From Bacteroidota bacterium (GTDB taxonomy: Bacteria; Bacteroidota; Ignavibacteria; Kryptoniales; JAKASW01), in the NCBI GenBank assembly GCA_021811615.1, contig JAJZNW010000109.1, forward strand, positions 25,676-89,675: 64,000 bases of DNA. The letters are read 5' to 3'. Positions 45,811-54,275 of this stretch are shown here, piece by piece. The translations under genes were made by a program, and so were the position numbers. Each line of letters starts with the position of its first letter. Position 1 is the stretch's first letter. The notes under the pieces are model-generated. The model was not told the DNA's origin and made no database searches. It was given only the letters and a program-made list of their open reading frames with translations.

Positions 45811-45986
45811 CTTGCGCGGTGTCCCTCGATTGGGGATGTCTATTGAATCTGTTCGAACACCAGGGGAGAACGCTCTTTAATTATCGGCGGAATGTGATTA
45901 CAATGAACGATCGCCGGGCTATGATGGACGGTATTCTTGGATGATGCAATAACCATTTGGCCATTTTCTAGGGTTAAGGAGAAGTT

Positions 45987-47081
45987 ATGAAGAAGTACCT
46001 TCTGCTGTTTTCATTCCTCATTCCGCTCTTGGCCGCGACAAATGTAAGCGTGGCTCAAAGCGGCACACCTGACAGGTCGGCGGTCCATCGCAGCTGGTGG
46101 AACGAAAGGTTCGCGGGATACCCTCCCAACAAAAATACCACTCTCCCGCTCATACGAGTCGTGGGCAACAGGTTCGTCAACTCTCTCGGCGATACTGTTT
46201 TGTTCAAGGGACTTGCTATTGCCGATCCGACGAAAATCGTGGGCGACGGCCACTGGAATAAGAGTCTGTTCGTCGAGATAAGGAAACTTGGCGCGATGAT
46301 AGTCAGGATCCCCGTTCATCCCGTCGCCTGGCGAGGAGAGACTCCGGCTAAATATCTGAAGCTGCTCGACCAGGCGGTCGACTGGTGCACCGAAGAAGGC
46401 CTGTATGTCGACATAGACTGGCACTCCATCGGGAACCTAGAAGAGGGGCTCTTCCAGGACCCGATGTACGAAACGTCTCTGACTGAAACCTATAATTTCT
46501 GGAGAACGATTGCCATGCACTTCGCAGGCAATAATACCGTTGCGTTCTCCGAAATTTTCAACGAACCGACCGATTTTCGCGGAAAGCTCGGCAACCTCTC
46601 TTGGGAAAAATGGAAACAAATCAACGAGAATATCATCAACCTCATCAGAGCTTATCACAACAAAAGTATTCCTCTCGTCGCGGGTTTCGATTGGGCGTAT
46701 GACCTTACTCCGCTCCGGTATAATCCGATCAACGCGCGCGGGATAGCTTATGTAGTCCACCCATATCCTCACAAGAGGACTCCCCCTTATGTCCCGAAAT
46801 GGGAAGAGGATTGGGGCTTCGCAGCCGACAAGTATCCTGTAGTGGCGACCGAACTCGGATTCACCCTCCCGGATACTACTGCCGATTTGGCGTATGGAAG
46901 GACCATTATGAAATACTTCGCCGAGAAGCATGTCAGCTGGATATGGTGGGTGTTCGACCCCAACTGGGGGCCGCCGATGTTTACATCGTGGAAGACGTAC
47001 CATCTCACGCTGGGAGGCAGGTTCTTCGAAGAGGCCGTCCATGACGAGATACCCGGGTTGGACTCCGCATCAACGCGCTGA
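45987..47081 (+). CDS. Exported GH5 endo-beta-glycanase, tandem paralogue
   Basis: GH5 enzyme of 364 residues with signal peptide about 1-24. Motifs parallel the upstream copy: LFKGLAIADPTKI, IVRIPVHPVAW, VDIDWHSIGN, EIFNEPTD with E193, VVHPYPHKRTPPY and VATELGFT with E289. The two proteins are near-identical over long runs in the barrel, but differ at the N-terminus and in the loop after the nucleophile. Separate ribosome site TAAGGAGAAG and 176 bases of spacing suggest it could be separately expressed. Divergent loops suggest different substrate preference. Confidence 0.9.
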   Translation: MKKYLLLFSFLIPLLAATNVSVAQSGTPDRSAVHRSWWNERFAGYPPNKNTTLPLIRVVGNRFVNSLGDTVLFKGLAIADPTKIVGDGHWNKSLFVEIRKLGAMIVRIPVHPVAWRGETPAKYLKLLDQAVDWCTEEGLYVDIDWHSIGNLEEGLFQDPMYETSLTETYNFWRTIAMHFAGNNTVAFSEIFNEPTDFRGKLGNLSWEKWKQINENIINLIRAYHNKSIPLVAGFDWAYDLTPLRYNPINARGIAYVVHPYPHKRTPPYVPKWEEDWGFAADKYPVVATELGFTLPDTTADLAYGRTIMKYFAEKHVSWIWWVFDPNWGPPMFTSWKTYHLTLGGRFFEEAVHDEIPGLDSASTR

Positions 47082-47096
47082 CAATTTTGCATCTTG

Positions 47097-47132
47097 ACCG
47101 CCGGATCACTCCGGCAGGATCTTACCGGCGGT
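47097..47132 (+). terminator. CCGCCGG-type stem-loop
   Basis: ACCGCCGG (47097-47104) pairs with CCGGCGGT (47125-47132) across a 20-base loop, 15 bases after the GH5 stop. No T-tract. Third member of the recurring intergenic hairpin family in this window. Confidence 0.4.
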
Positions 47133-47324
47133 TGCCCGCGTCGGCCTGTTACATTCGAACCTCCATTCGTATATTGAACCGCGCGAACAAAAGTTCCAAG
47201 ACCTGGTCGGGATCGATATCCACCGTCGCATTCTCCGGTAGCCGGAATCCTGATCGTGCGGGTCACACTCATTCCAAATCTGGGGGAAAGGCCGAAACGA
47301 CAAGTCGGGCGGGAGGTTTGATTT

Positions 47325-49379
47325 ATGAAAGAACTGTTCTTGTCAGCTATATTGTTTGCAATGAGCACCGGATCGATTGAGGCGTCGCTTCGCTTCGAAG
47401 TCCCCTTCAACGACGATTGGAAATTCCTGAAGGGCAACCCTGTCGGCGCTTACACTCCAGGCTTCAATGATGCTGCGTGGGAGGCAGTCTGTCTCCCCCA
47501 TACATGGAACAACCTCGATGGACAGGATGGCGGCACGTATTACAGGGGGCCGGGATGGTACAGGAAGGCTTTCGAATTGCCCGCGCGGTTTGAAGGGAAG
47601 AGTGTATTCGTGAAGTTCGGAGCTGCAGGATTTGTTGCAAACGTCTACGTCAACGGAAGGTTTGTCGAGCGACACAGCGGCGGCTTCGCAGCCTTCGTCT
47701 TCAACATTACCGGGTTTGTCTCCTTCGGCAACGAGAACATAATCGCCGTCGAAGTCGATAACACCGCCCCCGACTCTTCTGTGGAATTCCAAATTCCACC
47801 AATCAGCGCCGACTTCACGATGGACGGAGGCCTATACAGAAAGGTCAGTCTGGTATTTACCGATCCCGTCCATATTTCTCTCACCGATTACGCTTCGCCT
47901 GGCGTATTCATAGTTCAGAAGAAAGTCACCGACAGTGTCGCCGATATTTTGTTGAAGACTGTTCTGAGCAACGATTCTAAATCGAATTCAGAAGCTGAGG
48001 TGAAATCCACTATCTATGACCGGGACGGAAAGGTAGTGAAAGAGACTACTTGCAGCGTTGAGCTTAAGCCGGAAAGCTCCTCCGAAGTCGAACAATCCGT
48101 GACACTCCAGAAGCCTCACCTCTGGGATGGGAGGATCGATCCATACCTTTATAAGGCAGTAGTTTCGGTGTACCATATTGACAGGCTTCTCGACCGTGAA
48201 GAGCAGCCTGTAGGGCTCAGATTCTACAGGGTGGATTCCGACAGCGGATTCTTCCTCAACGGAAAGCCTTATAGTCTTCACGGTCTCGCATTGCATGAAG
48301 ATAAAAAAGACGAAGGGCGAGCCATTAGTAATGCCGATCGTCGCGAAGAAATGAGAGACATACTCGACATCGGCGCGACAATGGTTCGGATGGCGCACTA
48401 CCAGTACGATCAGGAGATGTACAGACTCTGTGACAAATACGGCATCGTTGTCTGGACCGAGATCCCGCTCGTGAATCGGATAGTCGACTCGAAATCGTTC
48501 GAGTATAATGCCGAACAGCAGCTCATCGAGCTTATCCGGCAAAATTATAACCACCCGTCCGTGCTGTTCTGGGGTATCTTCAATGAGATACACAACGCGA
48601 AAGGGCCTGATCCGCTCTCGCTCGTCCGCAGGCTGAACGCGCTCGCGAAGAAGGAAGACCCCACCCGGCCCACGACCGCAGCCTCGGACGACGAAGATTC
48701 GACAAACTTCGTGAGCGATGTCCTTGGAATGAACAAGTACTTCGGATGGTATTACGGAAGCGCGAATGAGCTCGGCCCTTACCTCGACAAATGGCACAGC
48801 GGACACCCGGATCGGGCTATCGGTATAAGTGAGTATGGCGCAGGGGGAAGCGTGTACCAGCACGTGGATCTTCCCGCAATGCAACCGAAGCCTGATTCCC
48901 CCTGGCATCCGGAAGAATATCAGACGGAATTCCACGAGATCAGCTGGAAGGCGATCGAATCGCGGCGGTACATATGGTTCTCAACCCTGTGGAACATGTA
49001 CGACTTCTCTTCGGACTACAGAGACGAAGGATTTCAACCCGGTATCAACGACAAAGGGATCGTAACTCACGGACATGAAACGAAGAAGGACGCGTATTAC
49101 TGGTACAAGGTCAACTGGAATCCTGAGCCGATGGTTCATATAAACGGCAAAATGTTTACAATACGCGATAAGCCGGTCATCACGGTGGAGGTCTACTCAA
49201 ACGGCGAGAAGGTGGAGCTGTTTCTTAACGGTAAAACGGTCGGCACGAAAGGGAGCGACGATCACAGGTTCTTCTGGACCGGAGTGAACCTGCAGCCCGG
49301 AGAGAACTTCGTGAAGGCCGTGGCGGTGATCGGAGGCGACGAATATTCCGATCAATGCTGGTGGCGCAGCCGAAAATAG
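47325..49379 (+). CDS. GH2 beta-mannosidase/beta-galactosidase-type enzyme
   Basis: GH2 glycosidase of 684 residues with a short signal peptide (about 1-18). Sugar-binding domain (WKFLKGNPVGAYTPGFNDAAW, LPHTWNN, YYRGPGWYRK), an Ig-like domain, then a barrel with GLALHEDKK, ATMVRMAHYQYD, HPSVLFWGIFNEIH (acid/base E421) and IGISEYGAGG (nucleophile E503). A small C-terminal Ig-like domain (VEVYSNGEKVELFLNG) ends the protein. Length and motifs fit the smaller GH2 enzymes acting as beta-galactosidase or beta-mannosidase. In this locus, removal of terminal mannose or of xyloglucan galactose is plausible. Ribosome site GGGAGG. Confidence 0.88.
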   Translation: MKELFLSAILFAMSTGSIEASLRFEVPFNDDWKFLKGNPVGAYTPGFNDAAWEAVCLPHTWNNLDGQDGGTYYRGPGWYRKAFELPARFEGKSVFVKFGAAGFVANVYVNGRFVERHSGGFAAFVFNITGFVSFGNENIIAVEVDNTAPDSSVEFQIPPISADFTMDGGLYRKVSLVFTDPVHISLTDYASPGVFIVQKKVTDSVADILLKTVLSNDSKSNSEAEVKSTIYDRDGKVVKETTCSVELKPESSSEVEQSVTLQKPHLWDGRIDPYLYKAVVSVYHIDRLLDREEQPVGLRFYRVDSDSGFFLNGKPYSLHGLALHEDKKDEGRAISNADRREEMRDILDIGATMVRMAHYQYDQEMYRLCDKYGIVVWTEIPLVNRIVDSKSFEYNAEQQLIELIRQNYNHPSVLFWGIFNEIHNAKGPDPLSLVRRLNALAKKEDPTRPTTAASDDEDSTNFVSDVLGMNKYFGWYYGSANELGPYLDKWHSGHPDRAIGISEYGAGGSVYQHVDLPAMQPKPDSPWHPEEYQTEFHEISWKAIESRRYIWFSTLWNMYDFSSDYRDEGFQPGINDKGIVTHGHETKKDAYYWYKVNWNPEPMVHINGKMFTIRDKPVITVEVYSNGEKVELFLNGKTVGTKGSDDHRFFWTGVNLQPGENFVKAVAVIGGDEYSDQCWWRSRK

Positions 49380-49487
49380 CACGCGATGATAATGAAATTA
49401 TCGGCTACTGTGAAAATCAGGTAGAAAAATCTAATTGCTTCCGGCGGTGTTCAGTTTCGGAAACGTTTAACTATGGAGGATATCAGC

Positions 49488-50480
49488 ATGTATTCACCGA
49501 ACGAAAAGCGTTACGACGCAATGAAATATAACAGGTGCGGCAAAAGCGGCGTGAGATTGCCTGCGATCTCGCTTGGGTTCTGGCACAACTTCGGCGGCGT
49601 CGACCTACTGGAAAATTCCCGCGCGGTGGCGCGGCGCGCTTTCGATCTCGGAATAACGCATTTCGATCTCGCGAATAATTACGGCCCGCCTCCGGGATCT
49701 GCCGAAGAAACGATGGGATATATTCTGAGGAGCGACCTGCGCGGTTATAGAGATGAGCTGATCATCTCGTCGAAAGCCGGATATGGTATGTGGCCCGGCC
49801 CGTACGGCGACTGGGGATCCAGAAAATTTCTCGTTGCGAGTCTGGACCAGAGTCTGAAGCGCATGGGGCTCGAGTATGTCGATATCTTCTATCATCATCG
49901 ACCGGATCCGGAAACGCCGCTTGAAGAGACGATTGGCGCGCTGCAGGACATCGTGAGAAGTGGAAAGGCTCTCTATGCCGGGATCTCAAACTATCCTCCT
50001 GAACTGACCCGGAGAGCGGAGGAAATCATGAAATCGACGGGGATGCACATCCTGATTCACCAGCCGAAATACAGCATGTTCGAGAGATGGATCGAGGATG
50101 GACTCCTTAAGGAACTAAGGGACGACGGCATCGGCTGCATCGTCTTCTCGCCGCTGGCTCAGGGGTTGTTGACGGACAAATATCTTGAAGGTATTCCCTC
50201 GGACTCGCGAGCGGGGAGGCCGACCGGCTTTCTCAGGCCCGAGCACGTCACCGAAGAAAAGGTCGCCAAAGTCAGAAAGTTGAACGACATGGCAAAGGCT
50301 CGCGGGCAGAAACTCGCACAGATGGCGCTTGCCTGGGTCCTGCGGCACAAGGAAGTCACATCTGCAGTGATCGGCGCAAGCAGAGTAAGCCAGGTAGACG
50401 ATGCAGTGAATGCGATTTCCAGCCAGCCATTCAGCGCGGACGAGCTTAAGAAGATCGACAACATACTCGCAGGGAAGTAG
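49488..50480 (+). CDS. Aldo/keto reductase (YghZ / L-glyceraldehyde-3-phosphate reductase type)
   Basis: Cytosolic NADPH-dependent aldo/keto reductase of 330 residues. The ATG at 49488 is chosen over 49473, because the earlier ATG is part of the GGAGG ribosome site. Family tetrad residues are visible: Asp and Tyr in HFDLANNYGPPPG, Lys in ISSKAGYG, His in FYHHRPD. Late motifs are FSPLAQGLLTDKYL and SAVIGASRVSQVDDAV. The YRDELIISSKAGYGMWPGPYGD wording is typical of the YghZ subgroup, which reduces small aldehydes. In this locus it may detoxify carbonyls or act on a sugar. The next gene starts 11 bases downstream. Confidence 0.88.
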   Translation: MYSPNEKRYDAMKYNRCGKSGVRLPAISLGFWHNFGGVDLLENSRAVARRAFDLGITHFDLANNYGPPPGSAEETMGYILRSDLRGYRDELIISSKAGYGMWPGPYGDWGSRKFLVASLDQSLKRMGLEYVDIFYHHRPDPETPLEETIGALQDIVRSGKALYAGISNYPPELTRRAEEIMKSTGMHILIHQPKYSMFERWIEDGLLKELRDDGIGCIVFSPLAQGLLTDKYLEGIPSDSRAGRPTGFLRPEHVTEEKVAKVRKLNDMAKARGQKLAQMALAWVLRHKEVTSAVIGASRVSQVDDAVNAISSQPFSADELKKIDNILAGK

Positions 50481-50490
50481 AGGACTCGAA

Positions 50491-51411
50491 TTGAATATAC
50501 CCCGAGAAACATCCGGCACCAATGAAAACGACGCCGGGAAACGTGTACCGGCAGATCGTGGACTCTCTGCCGTCTTGCTCTGGTCCTGTCCAGACCGAAA
50601 AGGCCTTGTCGCAAAAATCTCTCAGTTTCTCTTTGAGCGCGGCGGAAACATAATAGACCTCGACGAGCATGTCGACCGGAGCGATAATTCATTTTTCCTC
50701 CGTGTCGCATGGGACATGAGAGGATTCAGTGTTCCCCCGGACAAGCTGGACGATACAGTCGCCCCACTGGCAAAGGAATACGCCGCCAGGTGGACGATCA
50801 GGCTGAACGACAGGAAGCGGAGGCTGGCTATATTTGTTTCCAGGCTGGGCCACTGCCTCCAGGAAATACTCTGGCGACTCGAACTCGGCGAGTTCGAAGC
50901 CGAAATTCCGGTGATAGTATCAAACCACGCGGACCTTCGTCCGATTTCCGAACGATATGGAATACCTTTTCATGTATTTCCGATCACTAAAGAGAATAAG
51001 GATCAGGTCGAAGCCGAACAGCTTGAGCTTCTTCGACGAGAGAATGTGGATACGATCGTGCTCGCACGGTACATGCAGATTCTTTCTCCGCGGTTCGTCA
51101 GGAATTATCCCGAGAGGATCGTCAATATCCATCACTCTTTCCTTCCCGCATTTGCCGGGGCAAATCCCTACCGCAAAGCGTTTGAACGGGGAGTGAAAAT
51201 AATAGGCGCCACGTCTCACTATGTGACGGATGTATTGGATGAGGGACCTATAATCGAGCAGGATATCGTGCGCATTTCGCACAGGGATTCACTCGACGAC
51301 TTGATCCGGAAAGGGAGGGATCTTGAACGGCTCGTTCTCGCCCGAGGGGTGCGATTGCACCTCGAGGATAGGGTATTGGTCCACGGTAGGAAGACGGTCG
51401 TCTTCGGATGA
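50491..51411 (+). CDS. purU: Formyltetrahydrofolate deformylase
   Basis: Hydrolyses 10-formyltetrahydrofolate to formate and tetrahydrofolate, supplying formate for purine synthesis and balancing one-carbon pools. 306 residues from a TTG start, chosen because AGAGGA lies just upstream; the open frame extends back into the reductase gene and has no ATG before the conserved region. An ACT domain (AVLLWSCPDRKGLVAKIS) precedes a formyltransferase domain with IPVIVSNHADLR, NIHHSFLPAF (catalytic Asn-His) and GATSHYVTDVLDEGPIIEQD with the catalytic Asp. The length slightly exceeds the usual 280-290. A housekeeping gene in the middle of a polysaccharide locus is odd; it may be co-transcribed with the reductase and manA. 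Confidence 0.9.
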   Translation: MNIPRETSGTNENDAGKRVPADRGLSAVLLWSCPDRKGLVAKISQFLFERGGNIIDLDEHVDRSDNSFFLRVAWDMRGFSVPPDKLDDTVAPLAKEYAARWTIRLNDRKRRLAIFVSRLGHCLQEILWRLELGEFEAEIPVIVSNHADLRPISERYGIPFHVFPITKENKDQVEAEQLELLRRENVDTIVLARYMQILSPRFVRNYPERIVNIHHSFLPAFAGANPYRKAFERGVKIIGATSHYVTDVLDEGPIIEQDIVRISHRDSLDDLIRKGRDLERLVLARGVRLHLEDRVLVHGRKTVVFG

Positions 51412-51492
51412 ATGTATCGGTGCCGTTAGTTATCTTTACGTCGTAAACATGAGTTTGTCCGAGAATTTGGCCTTAGTTTTCCGGGAGGACAT

Positions 51493-52722
51493 TTGATCGA
51501 ATTTATTCCACAGCCCTATAAGCTCTACAACAAGATCCAGCACTACGATTGGGGAACCCGAAACGATAGAGCTTTCATCCCGAAATTTCTCGGACAGCAG
51601 GCGGCACCCGATACTCCGTACGCAGAGCTTTGGATAGGTTCGCATCCCAAAGCCCCATCCGAGATCGAGATCGGCAGCCGGCGGATCGCCCTGAACGAAA
51701 TAATTGCACAGCACGGGCATGAAAGCCTCGGGAAATATGTGTACGACAAATTCTCGGGGACGCTTCCCTTTCTTCTGAAAGTCCTCTCTGCCGCTCACGC
51801 CCTTTCGATACAGGCCCATCCTGACAAGAGGCAGGCCGTGAGGCTGCACGCATCCCATCCTGAGCATTATCCCGACGATAATCATAAGCCTGAGATTGCC
51901 ATTGCAATCGATGCGCTTAGCGCGCTCGTAGGATTTAAACCTGCGTCGGAAATTGCAGGCTCTCTCCTTGCAGTGCCCGAAATAGGCGAGTTCGCGGACG
52001 AGAAGCTTTACCTGCAAGTCGTAAACGCGGCCGGTGCAGATTCTCCGGAGGAGGCGATTAAGGAACTCTATTCAGATATGATGACCAGGGGGGAGCAAAA
52101 GGAGCGGCTCTCCGCATGTGTGCGAAAGATCCGGGAACGCCTTCTGCGAGAAGGTGCGCGGAGTCCGGAGGAAGGTCAATTTCTCGCACAATATGAAATT
52201 TACGGGGCAGATATCGGGCTGCTCTCCTTCTTTTTCTTCAACATGGTACGACTGAAGCCGGGTCAGGCGATATTTACGGACGCGGGCGTTCCCCATGCTT
52301 ACATCGAAGGAAACATAATCGAGTGCATGGCGAATTCCGACAACGTCGTCAGAGCCGGTCTTACAAATAAATTCAAGGATGTCGCCACGCTCCTGGAAAT
52401 AGTCAGGTTCGATTTCTCGGACGCCGGCATCATCGACCCGGATTCGAAATCGGGCGAAGTCGTGTATGATACGAAGGCAGAAGAATTCCGGATCACTCGC
52501 CTCTTGAAAAAGGGCGGCTTCAGGAAAGTCTGTAAGTCCAACGACAGGCCGTCGATCCTTCTCGTGGCCGGCGGTGAGATCGAGGTGTTGTGGAATCACG
52601 CCGGCGTCGATCACCTGAAGAGTTTTTCCAAGGGAGATTCGTTTTTCCTGCCGGCATTCCTCGATGAGTTCCGCGTCTCCTCCGAGCAGGATTTGGACTG
52701 TTTCATCGTCCAGATCCCCTGA
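51493..52722 (+). CDS. manA: Mannose-6-phosphate isomerase, class I
   Basis: Zinc-dependent cupin-type isomerase of 409 residues interconverting mannose-6-phosphate and fructose-6-phosphate. Start is TTG with GGGAGG five bases upstream; no in-frame ATG occurs before the conserved IQHYDWG motif. Zn-binding and catalytic segments are LSIQAHPDK, DNHKPEIAIA, and GVPHAYIEGN followed by NVVRAGLTNK with the catalytic arginine. It is the expected exit from mannan catabolism after GH130 releases mannose-1-phosphate and free mannose is phosphorylated; the mutase and kinase are not in the window. A second, larger ManA-like protein lies at 57604. Confidence 0.92.
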   Translation: MIEFIPQPYKLYNKIQHYDWGTRNDRAFIPKFLGQQAAPDTPYAELWIGSHPKAPSEIEIGSRRIALNEIIAQHGHESLGKYVYDKFSGTLPFLLKVLSAAHALSIQAHPDKRQAVRLHASHPEHYPDDNHKPEIAIAIDALSALVGFKPASEIAGSLLAVPEIGEFADEKLYLQVVNAAGADSPEEAIKELYSDMMTRGEQKERLSACVRKIRERLLREGARSPEEGQFLAQYEIYGADIGLLSFFFFNMVRLKPGQAIFTDAGVPHAYIEGNIIECMANSDNVVRAGLTNKFKDVATLLEIVRFDFSDAGIIDPDSKSGEVVYDTKAEEFRITRLLKKGGFRKVCKSNDRPSILLVAGGEIEVLWNHAGVDHLKSFSKGDSFFLPAFLDEFRVSSEQDLDCFIVQIP

Positions 52723-52814
52723 ACTGACGGGATGCTGCCGGCAGCTGCACGATCGGGCCAGTGATCTGAGAAGATTTCCCTTCCCAGTGAAATCTCTGAA
52801 AAGGAGTTGTCAGG

Positions 52815-54059
52815 ATGGCGAATATCCATTTCCTAATGAGAATTTATGCGCCGCTATCGGCGGCGATTTTCTTCATCGTGTTTGTGACGCTCGTTGCGCC
52901 GGCAAGGGCGCAGAAGTTCGGTGGTCTCGCTCTAACCCCGCCGATGGGCTGGAACAGCTGGAATAAATTCGGTCCGGATATCAATGAACAGATGATTCGC
53001 GAGATGGCTGACGCGATGGTTTCGTCAGGCATGAAGGCTGCGGGCTACGAGTTCATAAATATCGACGATACGTGGCAAGGATATCGCGACAGCCTCGGTT
53101 TCATCCATCCGGATTCCACACGCTTCCCGCACGGCATGAAAGAGCTCGCAGACTATGTCCACTCCAAGGGGTTGAAGATAGGCCTCTATTCAGACGCGGG
53201 CGATAAAACGTGTGCAGGCCGACCCGGAAGCCGCGGTCATGAATACCAGGACGCCCTGACGTATGCGAAGTGGGGTATAGATTATCTGAAATACGATTGG
53301 TGCAACACGGAAGGGTTGAATCCTGTCGGCGCTTACACGACGATGCGCGACGCTCTCTACTCAGCGGGCCGCCCGATAGTCTTCAGCGTCTGCGAATGGG
53401 GAAATGCCAGCCCATGGCTCTGGGCCGGCAGCATCGGGAATTTATGGAGAACAACGGGGGATATCAGCCCAAACTTCGATCGTAACATCGATCATGGAAC
53501 GTGGGTCCAGCTCGCCGTCATGTCGATCCTGGATCTCCAGAACGGGCTGAGAGAATATGCCGGCCCCGGCCGCTGGAACGATCCCGATATGCTTGAAGTC
53601 GGCAACGGGATGAGCGGCAATGAAGACAGGGCGCACTTCTCGATGTGGTGCATGCTTGCAGCTCCTTTGATTGCCGGAAACGATTTGAGAGATATGACGC
53701 CCGAAACCAAAGCAATACTCGACAACAGGGAAGCGATCGCCGTCGACCAGGACTCTCTCGGTATTGAAGGGTTCCGATACTCTTCTGCGGACAGCGTCGA
53801 AGCCTGGTTCAAGCCGCTCGCGGGCGGAGACTGGGCGATGTGCTTGCTGAATCGAAGTGTGGGTCCGAAGAAGGCCGGTTTCAATTTCGCGGAAGAGGCG
53901 GTCTCCGACAGCCTTTCGGGGAGGAATGCGGATTTCGGGAAGATACTGTATGCGCTCCGCGATATCTGGACAGGAAAAGTACTCGGCACCACGAATGGAC
54001 CTCTTGAGGTTGAGATTCCCGGACACGACGTTCTCATGCTACGACTCGTCAAGGAGTAG
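52815..54059 (+). CDS. Exported GH27 alpha-galactosidase
   Basis: Exported GH27 alpha-galactosidase of 414 residues. A hydrophobic signal lies about 8-32 (ending ARAQK). Family motifs follow in order: LTPPMGWNSWNKFG, FINIDDTWQGYRD, GLKIGLYSDAGDKTC, YLKYDWCNTEG with nucleophile D161, FSVCEWG, and LWRTTGDISPNFD with acid/base D216. WNDPDMLEVGNG closes the barrel, and a C-terminal beta-sandwich ends the protein. It removes alpha-1,6-galactose from galactomannan or galactoglucomannan, complementing GH36 at 34936. Ribosome site AAAAGGAG. Confidence 0.93.
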   Translation: MANIHFLMRIYAPLSAAIFFIVFVTLVAPARAQKFGGLALTPPMGWNSWNKFGPDINEQMIREMADAMVSSGMKAAGYEFINIDDTWQGYRDSLGFIHPDSTRFPHGMKELADYVHSKGLKIGLYSDAGDKTCAGRPGSRGHEYQDALTYAKWGIDYLKYDWCNTEGLNPVGAYTTMRDALYSAGRPIVFSVCEWGNASPWLWAGSIGNLWRTTGDISPNFDRNIDHGTWVQLAVMSILDLQNGLREYAGPGRWNDPDMLEVGNGMSGNEDRAHFSMWCMLAAPLIAGNDLRDMTPETKAILDNREAIAVDQDSLGIEGFRYSSADSVEAWFKPLAGGDWAMCLLNRSVGPKKAGFNFAEEAVSDSLSGRNADFGKILYALRDIWTGKVLGTTNGPLEVEIPGHDVLMLRLVKE

Positions 54060-54275
54060 AACGAGACCGGTGGATCTGTTCGTGCCAGGCGCTAGTGCCA
54101 TTCCAACTAATTTTAGCAAACAACGTGCAGCTATAATTTTTTTGGAATGAGCACTATGCCAAATTTCCTCTCCGCAAAATTAGCAAATGATAGTTGGAGG
54201 AGCACTGGCACTGTTCGTAAGGCAGATATTTCGATGACACTCTCTTTCATCAAAAAAATGTAGGGGCAATGTCAA

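Noticed and set aside
47988..48935. Minus-strand 315-codon frame opposite GH2
   Set aside because: Shadow of GH2; no motif or ribosome site.
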